From Paenibacillus sp. JJ-100 (GTDB lineage Bacteria > Bacillota > Bacilli > Paenibacillales > Paenibacillaceae): a stretch of 64,000 nucleotides of DNA. Position 1 is the first letter of the stretch. Each line of letters opens with the position of its first letter. The notes under the pieces were generated by a model. That model was not told the DNA's origin. It searched no databases and saw nothing but the letters and a program-made list of their open reading frames with translations. Positions 1 to 9,700 of the stretch are shown here, one piece after another. The stretch spans positions 601,226 through 665,225 of the forward strand of contig NZ_CAOJCM010000003.1 in the NCBI RefSeq assembly GCF_948329825.1, in the 5' to 3' direction. Position numbers and translations under genes: made by a program.

Positions 1-780
1 ATCTTAGGAAATATTATTTCCCGGGATACCCACGTGGCTGAGTACACAAGGCAATTGGATCTGATGGCTAATACGTTGGCTAAGGGGAAAGTTGAAATTA
101 CTTTACCGGCAGGCTCCATATTGCCACCAGGTGTAACCATTCCCAATGCTGTAATGGATCCCACGAATCCTCGAAAGCTGGCACAAGATGCAGCATATAC
201 CGTTGAAGGATTAAATGGTTTGCATAAGCTTGGATATACACTGGGTACACCTGTAAGTACGGGGCAGGATTTCTTCGTAACTTCTGATGGCACAGGCACA
301 ATTACAGCGGCTAACATTCGTGTTAACTCCGCTATCATCAAAGATGCTGCGAATATTGCTGCTGCCATGCGTACGGAAAATGTATTGAACCCGGATGGTA
401 CTACAACAGAGAAAGTACTTCAAGGGAATGGGGACTTGGCACTTTTGATCGCAGGACTCTCCGAGAAAAAATTCAGCTTTAACCCTTTGAATAATAACGG
501 TGCCATATCCGATCAGGCTACTTTTGGTGGATACCTGCAATCCGTAGTTGCCCAGTTGGGTACTGAAGCTGATTTGGCTAATAAGATGGTCGAGAACGGA
601 ACATTGCTCACCAATCACGCAAGTAACTTGCGCTTATCGGTAAGCAGTGTGTCCATGGATGAAGAAATGTCCAATCTTATTAAATTCCAACAAGCATACA
701 ATGCTTCTGCTCGTGTTATTACTACGGTAGATGAGATGCTTGATAAATTAATTAACGGCACAGGTGTTGTCGGAAGATAG
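1..780 (+). CDS. flgK: Flagellar hook-associated protein 1 FlgK, C-terminal part (5' end outside window)
   Basis: This is the C-terminal ~259 residues of FlgK (HAP1), which joins the flagellar hook to the filament outside the cell. The frame is open from base 1, so the true start lies upstream. The last ~45 residues carry the conserved flagellar rod/hook C-terminal motif (SVSMDEEMSNLIKFQQAYNA, then ARVITTVDEMLDKLIN), typical of FlgK and FlgE family ends, which form the D0 coiled coil. The stop is 12 bases before flgL, as expected for the flgK-flgL junction hook proteins made from one transcript. The identification is firm from the motif and neighbours; only the N-terminus is missing. Confidence 0.95.
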   Translation: MLGNIISRDTHVAEYTRQLDLMANTLAKGKVEITLPAGSILPPGVTIPNAVMDPTNPRKLAQDAAYTVEGLNGLHKLGYTLGTPVSTGQDFFVTSDGTGTITAANIRVNSAIIKDAANIAAAMRTENVLNPDGTTTEKVLQGNGDLALLIAGLSEKKFSFNPLNNNGAISDQATFGGYLQSVVAQLGTEADLANKMVENGTLLTNHASNLRLSVSSVSMDEEMSNLIKFQQAYNASARVITTVDEMLDKLINGTGVVGR

Positions 781-792
781 GAGATGAATTAG

Positions 793-1686
793 ATGCGGAT
801 CACCCAATCCATGATGAGTAGCGGGATGATGCATAACCTGCAAAACAACTATAAAAGAATGGATAAATATCAGGAACAGCTATTAACTCAGAAACAGTTG
901 AACCGCCCTTCAGACAATCCTGTGGGCGTATCGAGTGCCCTTAACTATCGTCAAGAGGTATCATTCACGGTACAGTTTGCCGAGAACGTAGAAGATGCTG
1001 ATTCCTGGATGAAGTTTACGGACTCTGTATTGACGGAAACCACGAGTATTGTGCAACGTTTATCCGAGTTAGCTGTACAGGCGGGTACGGACACTGTGCC
1101 AGAAGACGCCCGAATCAACGTCATGCAAGAGGTTGATCAATTGTATGATCAATTGGTTTCACTCGGGAATTCTCAATTCAAAAATAAGTACATCTTTAAC
1201 GGACAGCGTACGGATCAAAAGCCCTACCCTGAAGACCCTGCAAACACTACATACCAGCTAGATACGGGAGTAGTGAGCTATCAAATCGGAGCAGGTATTA
1301 CTATTCCTGTTAATATGATTGGAGACTCGGTATTTGGTCAGTTTGGGGCTGCGGATGGGTTATTCAAGGTAGTTGATGATTTTAAGAAGGCTTTGACCAC
1401 CGATGATACCAATGGAATTCAAAATTCCATTCAGGCGTTGCAAAACTCGCTGCAAAACATTACAACTGCTCAGGCAGAAATTGGTGGTAAGCAAAATAGG
1501 CTTGATTTTAGCATGAGTCGCTTGGAAGGTTTACAGATTAGTTATCTTGAACTGCAATCCCAAGTAGAAGATACCGATATGGCAAAAGCCATTACCGAGT
1601 TAAAAACAGCCGAAAGTGTTTATCAATCATCACTGGATACGATTGCCCGAATCATTCGCCCGAGTTTACTTGATTTCTTGAGATAG
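793..1686 (+). CDS. flgL: Flagellar hook-associated protein 3 FlgL
   Basis: A 297-residue FlgL (HAP3), the second hook-filament junction protein. It starts MRITQSMMSS, a flagellin-like N-terminus; near residues 35-50 it has the NRPSDNPVGV stretch typical of FlgL and flagellins. The C-terminus (EDTDMAKAITELKTAESVYQSSL, shown here in part) is the flagellin-like D0 helix that packs into the filament core. Length is close to the B. subtilis protein (about 298). An AGGAGA SD precedes the ATG. It lies between flgK and the DUF6470 gene with 9-12 base gaps, so one operon is likely. Certain. Confidence 0.96.
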   Translation: MRITQSMMSSGMMHNLQNNYKRMDKYQEQLLTQKQLNRPSDNPVGVSSALNYRQEVSFTVQFAENVEDADSWMKFTDSVLTETTSIVQRLSELAVQAGTDTVPEDARINVMQEVDQLYDQLVSLGNSQFKNKYIFNGQRTDQKPYPEDPANTTYQLDTGVVSYQIGAGITIPVNMIGDSVFGQFGAADGLFKVVDDFKKALTTDDTNGIQNSIQALQNSLQNITTAQAEIGGKQNRLDFSMSRLEGLQISYLELQSQVEDTDMAKAITELKTAESVYQSSLDTIARIIRPSLLDFLR

Positions 1687-1695
1687 GGTGATTAT

Positions 1696-2268
1696 ATGGA
1701 ATTCCCACGTATTTTGATTCAACAAGGTTTCAGTAAAATTGGTTTGGATAAAGTGGAAGGTCAGTGGGATATAAGACAACCCAAAGCAGAACTGGGCATG
1801 CACCAGCAACAAGGCGATTTGGTTATCAAATATACACCTGGTAGCTTAGATGTCGATCAGAGTAAAGCATGGTCTGCACTTGCACTGGGTAAATCGATTG
1901 AGATGATTGATCGTATAGCCCAGAATGCAATGAATTCATCGATGCAAAATATTGCCGAGATTGCCCAGGCTGGCGATCGTATGATGGATATTACGAACAA
2001 AGGCAGTGCTTTTGCTGATCTGGCATATCAAAACTTTAACAAAGACAGGCCAATGGAAATACGAGGACCGGCGGGATACGATAATGTAGATATCACTTAT
2101 ACGCCAGGAACTACAGATATTCAATATACTCGAAAAGGGGTTACGTTTAATCCTGAGTACAACAAGCCGATCATTGAATATACTCCGGGAAGTGTAAGTG
2201 CTTATGTAACACAAAAAAATTTCATACAATTTAGTACAACCGGTACGCATACAGATAAGGTTGTATAA
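1696..2268 (+). CDS. DUF6470 family protein (YviE position in flagellar operon)
   Basis: A 190-residue protein at the place held by yviE in Bacillus (between flgL and fliW). Its function is unknown. It opens with FPRILIQQGFSKIGL and contains three copies of a short YTPG motif: KYTPGSLDVD (about residue 50), TYTPGTTDIQYTRKG (about 135) and EYTPGSVSAYV (about 155). These give a repeated beta-strand pattern. No signal peptide or membrane segment is visible. It is 9 bases after flgL and is followed by a strong hairpin with eight T residues, so it is probably the last gene of the flgK-flgL transcript. The family name is from memory; a structural or assembly role is only an inference from position. 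Confidence 0.75.
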   Translation: MEFPRILIQQGFSKIGLDKVEGQWDIRQPKAELGMHQQQGDLVIKYTPGSLDVDQSKAWSALALGKSIEMIDRIAQNAMNSSMQNIAEIAQAGDRMMDITNKGSAFADLAYQNFNKDRPMEIRGPAGYDNVDITYTPGTTDIQYTRKGVTFNPEYNKPIIEYTPGSVSAYVTQKNFIQFSTTGTHTDKVV

Positions 2269-2282
2269 ATCGAATGGCAAGG

Positions 2283-2325
2283 TAGCTATAATGAACATGA
2301 TATGTTTAATATAGCTATTTTTTTT
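2283..2325 (+). terminator. Rho-independent terminator between the DUF6470 gene and fliW
   Basis: An 8-bp perfect stem (tagctata at 2283-2290 with tatagcta at 2310-2317) encloses a smaller aacat/atgtt stem and is followed by eight T residues (2318-2325). It would end the flgK-flgL-DUF6470 transcript and partly separate it from fliW-csrA. Confidence 0.8.
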
Positions 2326-2362
2326 GAATATACACTTTTGAAAGATATTTAGGAGGTAGGTT

Positions 2363-2800
2363 ATGAAAGTCCATTCCGTTAGATTTGGAGAAATAGAGGT
2401 AGCAGAAGACTCAGTTATTGAATTTGTAAGTGCCATTTTAGGTTTTCAAGAGGAGACCCGATATGTGCTGATCCCGCAGATAGAAGAAAGCCCATTTCAA
2501 TATATTCAATCGATTACAGATCCAAATCTAACCTTTGTATTAGCTGACCCTTTTCTATTCTGTGCTGAATATGAGTTTAACATTGATGAACGCTGGCAAA
2601 AAAAGTTGAATTTGCATAGTCAAGAGGATGTTGATATCAGAGTGATTACAACGGTGCGTTCGTCAACAGACATCTCTATTAACTTGAAGGCGCCCATAGT
2701 CATCAATAAAAAAAGCAAGAAAGCCATGCAGATCGTTTTGGAAAATATGGATTACTCAACACGCTATTCGTTGTTAAATGAGCAGCGGGAGGCTAAATAA
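2363..2800 (+). CDS. fliW: Flagellar assembly factor FliW
   Basis: A 145-residue FliW. In B. subtilis FliW binds cytoplasmic flagellin and, when freed by flagellin export, binds CsrA and relieves repression of hag translation. The N-terminus (VHSVRFGEIEVAEDSVIEF) and the following segment with GFQEETRYVLIP are typical. A TAGGAGGT SD sits 8 bases before the ATG. The stop codon is one base before the csrA start, so the two are translationally linked. With csrA and hag immediately downstream, all three partners of the FliW-CsrA-Hag switch lie within 1.7 kb. Confidence 0.96.
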   Translation: MKVHSVRFGEIEVAEDSVIEFVSAILGFQEETRYVLIPQIEESPFQYIQSITDPNLTFVLADPFLFCAEYEFNIDERWQKKLNLHSQEDVDIRVITTVRSSTDISINLKAPIVINKKSKKAMQIVLENMDYSTRYSLLNEQREAK

Positions 2801-2801
2801 T

Positions 2802-3041
2802 ATGCTGATACTCTCCAGAAACAAAGGACAGAAAATCATAGTCAATGACGATATTGTTATATCTATTTTAGACGTATCGGGAGATCAAGTTCGTATAGGG
2901 ATTGAAGCCCCATCACATATCAGTATATACAGGGAAGAAATTTACAAAGCGATCCAACAACAAAATGAGATGGCAGCATCACCGTTAAACGACCAAGTGG
3001 ATCAACTTCTTCAGCAAATTCCGATCTCCAAGAAAAGGTGA
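2802..3041 (+). CDS. csrA: Carbon storage regulator / translational repressor CsrA
   Basis: A 79-residue CsrA starting MLILSRNKGQKIIVNDDI, the canonical N-terminus, with the RNA-binding C-terminal strand (QVRIGIEAPSHISIYREE) intact. An in-frame TTG start 24 bases upstream exists, but the ATG at 2802 gives the family N-terminus and has GGGAGG about 10 bases before it, inside the fliW end. CsrA homodimers bind GGA motifs in mRNA leaders. Here the expected target is hag, whose leader holds two candidate sites. The C-terminal tail after about residue 55 is longer than in enterobacterial CsrA, as in Bacillus, where it takes part in FliW binding (known of the family). Confidence 0.96.
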   Translation: MLILSRNKGQKIIVNDDIVISILDVSGDQVRIGIEAPSHISIYREEIYKAIQQQNEMAASPLNDQVDQLLQQIPISKKR

Positions 3042-3070
3042 AAATTTTTAAAAAATATTTAGATAAACTA

Positions 3071-3097
3071 TAAACATTGTGTGGGATTGTCCGATAT
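3071..3097 (+). promoter_or_regulatory. Sigma-D type promoter of hag
   Basis: TAAA at 3071-3074, a 15-base spacer, then TCCGATAT at 3090-3097. The B. subtilis sigma-D (FliA-type) consensus is TAAA-N14-16-GCCGATAT, so this differs at one base. It lies 30 bases after csrA and gives a 5' leader of roughly 100 bases ahead of hag. Confidence 0.9.
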
Positions 3098-3164
3098 ATA
3101 TATTATGGGACGCATTCAAGAGTTTGACGGCCGTAAACGAATGAATGCACCAAATCATGGGTGA

Positions 3165-3200
3165 AGCAAGGATGCTAATCACCAACACATTCCAAGGAGG
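3165..3200 (+). promoter_or_regulatory. Candidate pair of CsrA binding sites in the hag leader
   Basis: AGCAAGGATGCT at 3165-3176 is close to the CsrA consensus (ACARGGAUGU core). A second GGA lies inside the SD TCCAAGGAGG at 3191-3200. The two GGA triplets are 26 bases apart. In B. subtilis CsrA binds two such sites in the hag leader, one overlapping the SD, and blocks ribosome entry. Sequence match and context agree; binding is inferred. Confidence 0.75.
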
Positions 3201-3209
3201 AATTTTATC

Positions 3210-4028
3210 ATGCGTATTAACCATAACATCGCTTCTTACAACACACAGCGTCAACTGACTGCTAACAACAATGCACAATCCAAATCCCTGGAGAAATTGT
3301 CTTCTGGTTACAGAATCAACCGTGCAGCTGACGATGCTGCAGGTCTGGCAATCTCTGAAAAAATGCGTAACCAAATCCGTGGTCTGGAGCAAGCAAACAA
3401 AAACGCTCTCGACGGCATCTCTTTGATCCAAACAGCTGAGGGTGCATTGAACGAAACTCACGCTATGCTGCAACGTATGGGCGAACTTTACACTCAAGCA
3501 GCGAACGAAGTGTTGACTTCTGAGGATTCTGCAAAAATTCAGACAGAAATCAGTCAATTGTCGGCTCAAATTGATTCGATTGCTACTCAAACTAAATTTA
3601 ACACTAAAGGCCTCTTGAATGGTACAGTAGCTGATGTAACATTCCAAGTTGGAGCGAACAAAGGTGACACTATTACTCTGACACTTCAAGCTGCTGATGG
3701 TGCATCTCTGGGTATTGATACTTTGACTGCTTTGGATGGTACTAATGGTGTTGCAGCAACCAACCTTGAGTTGGTTCAAAGCGCAATCAATGTGGTTTCT
3801 GCTATGCGTTCTGATTTGGGTGCTGTCCAAAACCGTTTGGAGCACACTATCAACAACTTGGGAACGACTGCCGAGAACTTGCAAGCAGCTGAATCTCGTA
3901 TCCGTGATGTAGATATGGCGAAAGAAATGAGCGAATCTACCAAAACAAATATTCTTCAACAAGCTGCTACTGCAATGTTGGCTCAAGCGAACCAACAACC
4001 GCAAGGCGTTCTGCAGTTGCTTCGTTAA
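3210..4028 (+). CDS. hag: Flagellin Hag
   Basis: A 272-residue flagellin. The N-terminal D0/D1 region (MRINHNIASYNTQRQL, then LEKLSSGYRINRAADDAAGL at about 30-50) and the C-terminal D1/D0 region (SRIRDVDMAKEM near 230, ending QPQGVLQLLR) are canonical. The middle is only about 90 residues (roughly 115-205), so the exposed D2/D3 region is almost absent, as in other short Firmicute flagellins. Serine and threonine are frequent there and could be glycosylation sites, which matters because a glycosylation island follows. It has its own sigma-D promoter, a strong SD (AAGGAGG) with overlapping CsrA site, and its own terminator, as expected for the most abundant flagellar protein. Confidence 0.98.
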   Translation: MRINHNIASYNTQRQLTANNNAQSKSLEKLSSGYRINRAADDAAGLAISEKMRNQIRGLEQANKNALDGISLIQTAEGALNETHAMLQRMGELYTQAANEVLTSEDSAKIQTEISQLSAQIDSIATQTKFNTKGLLNGTVADVTFQVGANKGDTITLTLQAADGASLGIDTLTALDGTNGVAATNLELVQSAINVVSAMRSDLGAVQNRLEHTINNLGTTAENLQAAESRIRDVDMAKEMSESTKTNILQQAATAMLAQANQQPQGVLQLLR

Positions 4029-4048
4029 TCAGTTATTTAACGCAGGAG

Positions 4049-4075
4049 CCGGCCGGATTTTCCGGTCGGTTTTTT
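4049..4075 (+). terminator. Terminator after hag
   Basis: The stem ccggccgga (4049-4057) / tccggtcgg (4061-4069) with a TTT loop and one G-U pair is followed by six T residues. It would end the monocistronic hag message before flaG. Confidence 0.9.
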
Positions 4076-4102
4076 CTATATTTGAACAAGGGGTTGTAAT
4101 GA

Positions 4103-4435
4103 ATGCGTGTAGAATCATCCGCTGAATTCCCTCTTCGATCTAATGATACGACTATAGTGAATCAAGCTAATGGAGTAAATCCTGTCCAACCGGACAAAGA
4201 TGAATCCGTTAGTAAACAGCAACTGGATAAGTTAATCGAGGATGGAAATAAAGTTCTACAAAGAATGGACACCCAATTGCGATGGTCTGTGAATAAAGAA
4301 AGTAATCAAATGATAGTGAAAGTCATGGATACTCAGACGAACGAAGTATTACGGGAAATACCTCCAGAGAAGTATCTTGAATTAGTCCAAAATTTGTGTG
4401 AGCAGGTTGGTTTGTTTTTGGACGAAAGAAAATGA
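4103..4435 (+). CDS. flaG: FlaG family protein (YvyC-like)
   Basis: A 110-residue FlaG family protein. The C-terminal half holds the family core, LRWSVNKESNQMIVKVMDTQ followed by TNEVLREIPPEKYLELVQNL. The N-terminal 40 residues are polar and probably disordered. FlaG proteins occur beside fliD in many bacteria and influence filament length; their mechanism is poorly known. The stop is 18 bases before the fliD start, so it is co-transcribed with fliD. The family is certain, the exact role is not. Confidence 0.9.
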   Translation: MRVESSAEFPLRSNDTTIVNQANGVNPVQPDKDESVSKQQLDKLIEDGNKVLQRMDTQLRWSVNKESNQMIVKVMDTQTNEVLREIPPEKYLELVQNLCEQVGLFLDERK

Positions 4436-4453
4436 GTCTAAGGGGGGACACAG

Positions 4454-5953
4454 GTGAGCAATATTAAATTAAGCGGTATGGTTTCTGGATTAGATACAGA
4501 TACGATTATTAAGCAGTTAATGCAGGTAGAACGGGCCCCGCTTGATAAACTTACCCAACAAAAACAAAAGATCGCTTGGAAACGTGATGAGTACCGTGAG
4601 ATGAATACGATGTTAACATCTATTCGAAGTTTGGCTGACAAAATGAGATTCTCTACGACGTTTAATAAACAAAGCGCTACAAGCAGTAATACAAGTGTTG
4701 TGACTGCGAATGCTTCCTCAACAGCGACAAGTGGGAGCTATGCGATACAGGTAGATAGGCTTGCATCAAGCGCACTAGTTACAGGTGCTACTGTTTCAGT
4801 GGACAGCACTAAGTCTTTAGTAACAGCTAATGGCACTATTACTATTGAAGGAGCCAATGGTAAAAGTGTGGATGTTAATATGACTGCTGGAACGACCACT
4901 TATGATTCTATTATTAAACAAGTTAATGCTGCTAACGTAGGAGTAACACTGAGCTTCGACAGTATTAATAAAAGGTTTGTGGCGAGCACTTCGGCTACTG
5001 GTGAAAGTGCAACAATACTAATCACGGGCAATGGGGCAACAGAACTGGGATTTGCAACAATGGCAAATCCACAAAAGGGTTCAGATGCTTCTGTTCAGGT
5101 CAATGGGCAACTGATGACATTTGCCAACAATGCATTTGAGTTAAATGGTGTTCGTTTTGATTTAAAAGGAGTATCAACTAATGCGACTTCAGTAACTGTT
5201 GCAAAAGATACAGGGAATATTGTAGATCAGATTAAAAGTTTTGTTGACCAATATAATACCCTAGTTGATAAAGTTAACGAAAAAACCAAAGCAGTTCCAA
5301 TTCGTAGTTATCTCCCGTTAACCGATGAACAAAAAGAAAACATGAGCGAAAAACAAGTGGAACTTTGGGAAACTAAGGCGAAAACAGGACTATTATATCG
5401 GGATGATATTTTAACAGATGCTCTGTCTTCGTTGAGAAGTGCATTAATGAATAAAGTGGATGGTTTAGCTACCATAAGTAATGGTGTGAAAACAGGAATT
5501 GATACAATATCCGATATAGGTATAACTTTCAAAAAATATGTGCCAGGCCTAACGGGAGAGTTAGGTAAGCTGGATCTGGATGAAACTAAGCTTAAGGACG
5601 CTATTGCAAGTAATCCAGATGGTGTTATGAACCTTTTCACTAAAACATCAACTCTAGACCCCAAAGACAAAAATTATCAAAAAGAAAGTGGTATCGCTGA
5701 AAGGTTATACAGCACCCTTAATACGCAGATTAACAAAGTTATGAAACGTATTGGTACTGGAAGGATTTCCGATGCAGCAGATGGTAGTCAATTGGGGGAG
5801 CAGATTCGTGGATTAAACAGCAGAATGGATGTTCTCAAGATGAGAATGAAAGTTGCAGAAGACCGCTATTACAAACAATTTACTGCAATGGAATTGGCTT
5901 TGCAAAAGCTAAATAGTAAAGGTTCTTGGCTCACTTCCCAATTAGGTCAATAA
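4454..5953 (+). CDS. fliD: Flagellar filament cap protein FliD (HAP2)
   Basis: A 499-residue FliD, the cap that folds exported flagellin at the filament tip. The start is a GTG with the SD AGGGGGG 7-8 bases upstream. The N-terminal motif (KLSGMVSGLDTDTIIKQLMQ at residues 5-24) and the N-terminal coiled coil (PLDKLTQQKQKIAWKRDEY) are typical. The C-terminal FliD_C domain ends with a long helix, including ERLYSTLNTQINKVM and MKVAEDRYYKQFTAMELALQ. Length matches the B. subtilis protein (about 498). Followed by fliS. Confidence 0.97.
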   Translation: MSNIKLSGMVSGLDTDTIIKQLMQVERAPLDKLTQQKQKIAWKRDEYREMNTMLTSIRSLADKMRFSTTFNKQSATSSNTSVVTANASSTATSGSYAIQVDRLASSALVTGATVSVDSTKSLVTANGTITIEGANGKSVDVNMTAGTTTYDSIIKQVNAANVGVTLSFDSINKRFVASTSATGESATILITGNGATELGFATMANPQKGSDASVQVNGQLMTFANNAFELNGVRFDLKGVSTNATSVTVAKDTGNIVDQIKSFVDQYNTLVDKVNEKTKAVPIRSYLPLTDEQKENMSEKQVELWETKAKTGLLYRDDILTDALSSLRSALMNKVDGLATISNGVKTGIDTISDIGITFKKYVPGLTGELGKLDLDETKLKDAIASNPDGVMNLFTKTSTLDPKDKNYQKESGIAERLYSTLNTQINKVMKRIGTGRISDAADGSQLGEQIRGLNSRMDVLKMRMKVAEDRYYKQFTAMELALQKLNSKGSWLTSQLGQ

Positions 5954-6011
5954 TATGTTGCTGGGAGCTATATTCTTATATTCAACTTTAGTATAAAAGG
6001 AGAGATTTTCA

Positions 6012-6398
6012 ATGATAGCATCAAATTATCAACAGCAGTATCTTAAAACCAAGGTGGAAACAGCAAGTCCTGGTGATCTGACCCTCCTTTTATACGAAGA
6101 GTTGTATCGGAAATTGAATATGGCCAAATCGCACTTGCAGAAAGAACAGCATATTGAGATGTCTGAGCGAATTGATGGAGCAAGAGCGATCTTGTATGAG
6201 TTGCTAGGTACTCTTAACTTTGACTACGCGATTGCTAATGATTTGCGTGATTTGTACCAGTTTTATCTTGGAAAGCTGAATGAGTTTGTGATAAAAAAAC
6301 AGCCTGATCTGTTAGATCCTGTTATTGAATTTGCAAAGGGTTTTGCGGAGACATGGAAGCAAGCTGTGCAAATTTCAAGAAGTGGAAAAGGGAATTAA
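6012..6398 (+). CDS. fliS: Flagellin export chaperone FliS
   Basis: A 128-residue FliS, the cytoplasmic chaperone that binds the C-terminal helix of flagellin and keeps it export-competent. The start NYQQQYLKTKVETASPGDLT, followed by LLLYEELYRKL, is the family signature. It is all-helical with no signal peptide. The SD AAAGGAGAG precedes the ATG. The stop is one base before the next start, so the two genes are probably translationally coupled. Confidence 0.97.
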   Translation: MIASNYQQQYLKTKVETASPGDLTLLLYEELYRKLNMAKSHLQKEQHIEMSERIDGARAILYELLGTLNFDYAIANDLRDLYQFYLGKLNEFVIKKQPDLLDPVIEFAKGFAETWKQAVQISRSGKGN

Positions 6399-6399
6399 T

Positions 6400-6720
6400 A
6401 TGGAGCGCTACCATACAATGGAGCTTTTGAAAGAAATGTATGAAGAGATCGTGGAGAGTCAGGATGCCAAGCGGTATTTATTGAAGGAGGAGGAGATAGA
6501 CCTCCTCTTTGATAAGCTGCAATCTATGGTTGACACACCGTATAATTCGAGGGAACTTGTCTTGTTAAGTGAGCTCTCCGTATTAAATAACTCCATCCAA
6601 TCCCTAATGAAAAAAGGCATGAATCGTATTCAAAAGAATCACGAAATGTCACCAGTTATCTCCAAAAGTTATGAACAGGTATCATATAGTGAGTCTTACT
6701 TTTTTGACAAAAAAAACTAA
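6400..6720 (+). CDS. Small helical protein at the FliT position (FliT-like)
   Basis: A 106-residue, highly charged, predicted helical protein starting MERYHTMELLKEMYEEIVES. A longer in-frame version from 6325 would overlap fliS by 74 bases, but the ATG at 6400 has GGAAAAGGG just upstream and sits one base after the fliS stop, so it is preferred. In B. subtilis this slot is fliT, the chaperone of FliD (about 113 residues). No diagnostic motif can be seen by eye, so FliT-like is an inference from position, size and helicity. Confidence 0.65.
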   Translation: MERYHTMELLKEMYEEIVESQDAKRYLLKEEEIDLLFDKLQSMVDTPYNSRELVLLSELSVLNNSIQSLMKKGMNRIQKNHEMSPVISKSYEQVSYSESYFFDKKN

Positions 6721-6734
6721 CCAGGAGGAAACGT

Positions 6735-9700
6735 ATGAATAGAATTAAAAAAATGCTTGTGATTACATTAATATTTTTATTGGGAATCAGTTCTTTCCCG
6801 TTCTCTTCACAAGCATCGACTAACTATGTATCGGCAACAAAAACAGCTAATCCTTCAAGTATTTTAGTAGGTGGGGAAACGGAGGTTACACTGAATATTC
6901 AGGGAAGCCCTCCTGTTAACGTAGTAAAGCCTAATGATGTTATTTTGGTCATCGATAAATCAGGCAGTATGGGAACAGAAAAGATGAACAATGCTAAGGC
7001 GGCAGCCAAAGGATTTATCGATCTTATGGATTTGTCCAAGCACCAAGTGGGGATCGTTGATTATCAAAGTGGTCCAGGGAACGGTATGGCCCTAACAAAT
7101 AATGCGCAGTCGGCCAAAAGTTATATTGATACGATTTTCTCGGGAGGTGGTACAGGTACCGCTTCTGCGATTGATAAAGCAAGAGAACTATTGGAGAATC
7201 ATCGACCGGAAGCACAGCCAGTTATCGTACTTCTAACAGATGGAGACGCTACGCAAGCTGGAGATGGCCTTAACGCTTACCAGTACACACTTAAAAAGGC
7301 CGAAGAAGCCAAAAATGCCGGTATCGTCTTTTATACAATCGCATTGCTTGACCAAGGAGTTAATCCAGAAACCAGTGGTCCGAACAAACTTATGAAGGAC
7401 ATGGCGACTACATCCCATCACCATCATTTTGTTCTTGGATCAACCGGTCTTTCTGAAATCTATGCTGCAATTGTAAAAGAGATTGGGTTAGCAAGTGCTT
7501 ATGATGTGGTGGTTACTGATATAGTTCCTGATAATTTTGAAATTGTTCCAGATTCTTATAATAATAATATACCAAAACCAGTTGTTTCTGGGAATACCCT
7601 AACGTGGAATTTTTTAGAATTGAAAAAAGATACCCTCTCTTTCACGTATAAAATCCGCCAAAAAGATGGTGGTACAAATGGTACGTTCCCTGTTACCAAA
7701 ACGGGATCTTCCATAAAATATAAGGACTACACTGGAGCGAATAAAACACAAAACATGCCATCGGCTAACGTTGAAGTGAAGTATTTACCACCAGTAATTA
7801 CTTCCGTGACGCCTGAGAAGGGTGCACTTGCTGGGGGAGAAGCAGTAACTATTAAAGGTGAGAACTTCTTGCCCGGCGCTAAAGTATTTTTATTTGGACA
7901 ATTTGTTGCTGGAGCTACTGTAGTTAACGATAAAGAGATTACTTTAACTACACCTTTTGGTAAACAAGGAGAAGTAGAAGTTAAAGTTGTAAACCCGGAC
8001 AAACAATCAGCAACAAGTGTATTTAGTTACTATGTGGACCCTGAAGTTACAAGTATGTCACCGAACAATGGACCAGTGGATGGTGGAACTTCAGTTAAAA
8101 TTTACGGTAAATATTTTATGCCTGGGATTACAGTCAAGTTTGGAGATCAAACTTCTTCTGTGACTTACTATAATGAAGGCTATTTAATTGCGAGAACTCC
8201 TGCAACTCAGCAATGGGGTACAGTTGATGTGACACTGGAAAATCCAGATGGAACTTCACTTGTTATTAAAGATGGTTTCACATACGATGAACCACCTAAA
8301 ATAACTCTAACGGGGATAACACCAGCTGAAGGTCCAACAACTGGGAATCAAGACGTAACTCTGACGGGAACAGAATTTAAAACAGGTATGAAAGTGTATT
8401 TCGACTCTGTTGAGGTGCCTGTGAGCAATCTCAGATCCACAGCAACACAGAGTGTAATTATTAAGACACCTGCTTGGAATCAACCAGAGACAGTTGATGT
8501 CAAAGTTGTAAGTGCTGATGGAAAGGAAGCGGTACTTTCTAAAGCGTACACTTATATAGCTCCACCTCCTCCCCCAGCACCAGTTATTGATACAGTTTCA
8601 CCTAACACAACACGTGTTGATCAAAGTATTTTGACTTACATTGATGGAGCAAATTTTGTTCAGGGAGCAAAAGTTGATATCGGTAGTACAAGTGGTATTG
8701 AAGCAACGGTACTTTCAGACAAACGTTTGCGAGTACGAACACCTTTAGCTAATGAGGCTGCTTCGGTAGATGTAAGGGTAACAAACCCTGATGGACAATC
8801 TGCAGTTAAGACTCAGGCTTTTACATTTGAACCGAAGCCAGAAGAACCAGCTCCAACGATTACGAATGTTACACCAGGTAACAGTGCTATGACAGGAGGG
8901 ATTCTTGTCTATATTGATGGTTCGAACTTTCAATCAGGTGTTAAGTTGGATTGGATTGAGAGTTACCAAACTACCTCCTTGGATGTCCAGTTTTTAAGCA
9001 AAGAAAGAATTAGAATTCGTGTTCCAGCAACCACAGTTCATGGTCCTGTCGATATTAAAGTTACTAATCCAGATGGCAAGGAAGCATTAAAAACAGCTGC
9101 ATTCACTTATGATGCACCGCCTGTATTTCCTGACCCTGTGCTGACTTCAATTACTCCTAACTCTGGTAATAAATCAGGGGGAGGAATTGTCGATATTTTA
9201 GGTGATGAATTTCAAACAGGTTTGAAAGTAACTATAGGCTCTCAAGAAGCACCCTTGTATACGTACGTAGACAAAACCCGTGTACGTGTCAGAGTGCCGG
9301 CATCTTTGGTTGCAGAATCGGTTGATGTTATAGTAACGAATCCGGATGGGAAGTCAGTTGTACTACCTAAAGGATACACGTACGAAGAAGCTAAACCTGA
9401 AATTACAGGTTTATCTCCGTCCAATGCTCCTTTGGCAGGTGGAACATTAGTGTACATTGACGGAAAATATTTTGAAAGTGGACTTACTATCACTTTTAAT
9501 GGTTCAACAATCAACTATGATTATTTGAGTAATTCAAGACTGCGTTTTAGAACGCCACAGGGTATCACACCAGGGGCAGTCGATGTTACCGTTACTAACC
9601 CTTCTGGGACATCAACTACAACTCAATTTACTTATGATGCTCCGCCTCCTGTCCCTGCGCCTGTTTTAAGATCCCTCTCTCCTGCGAGTGGACCCGTTAG

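Noticed and set aside
3048..4004. 318-codon minus-strand open frame opposite hag
   Set aside because: It is exactly antisense to the canonical flagellin gene, crosses its promoter and SD, and has no recognisable family. Shadow of hag.
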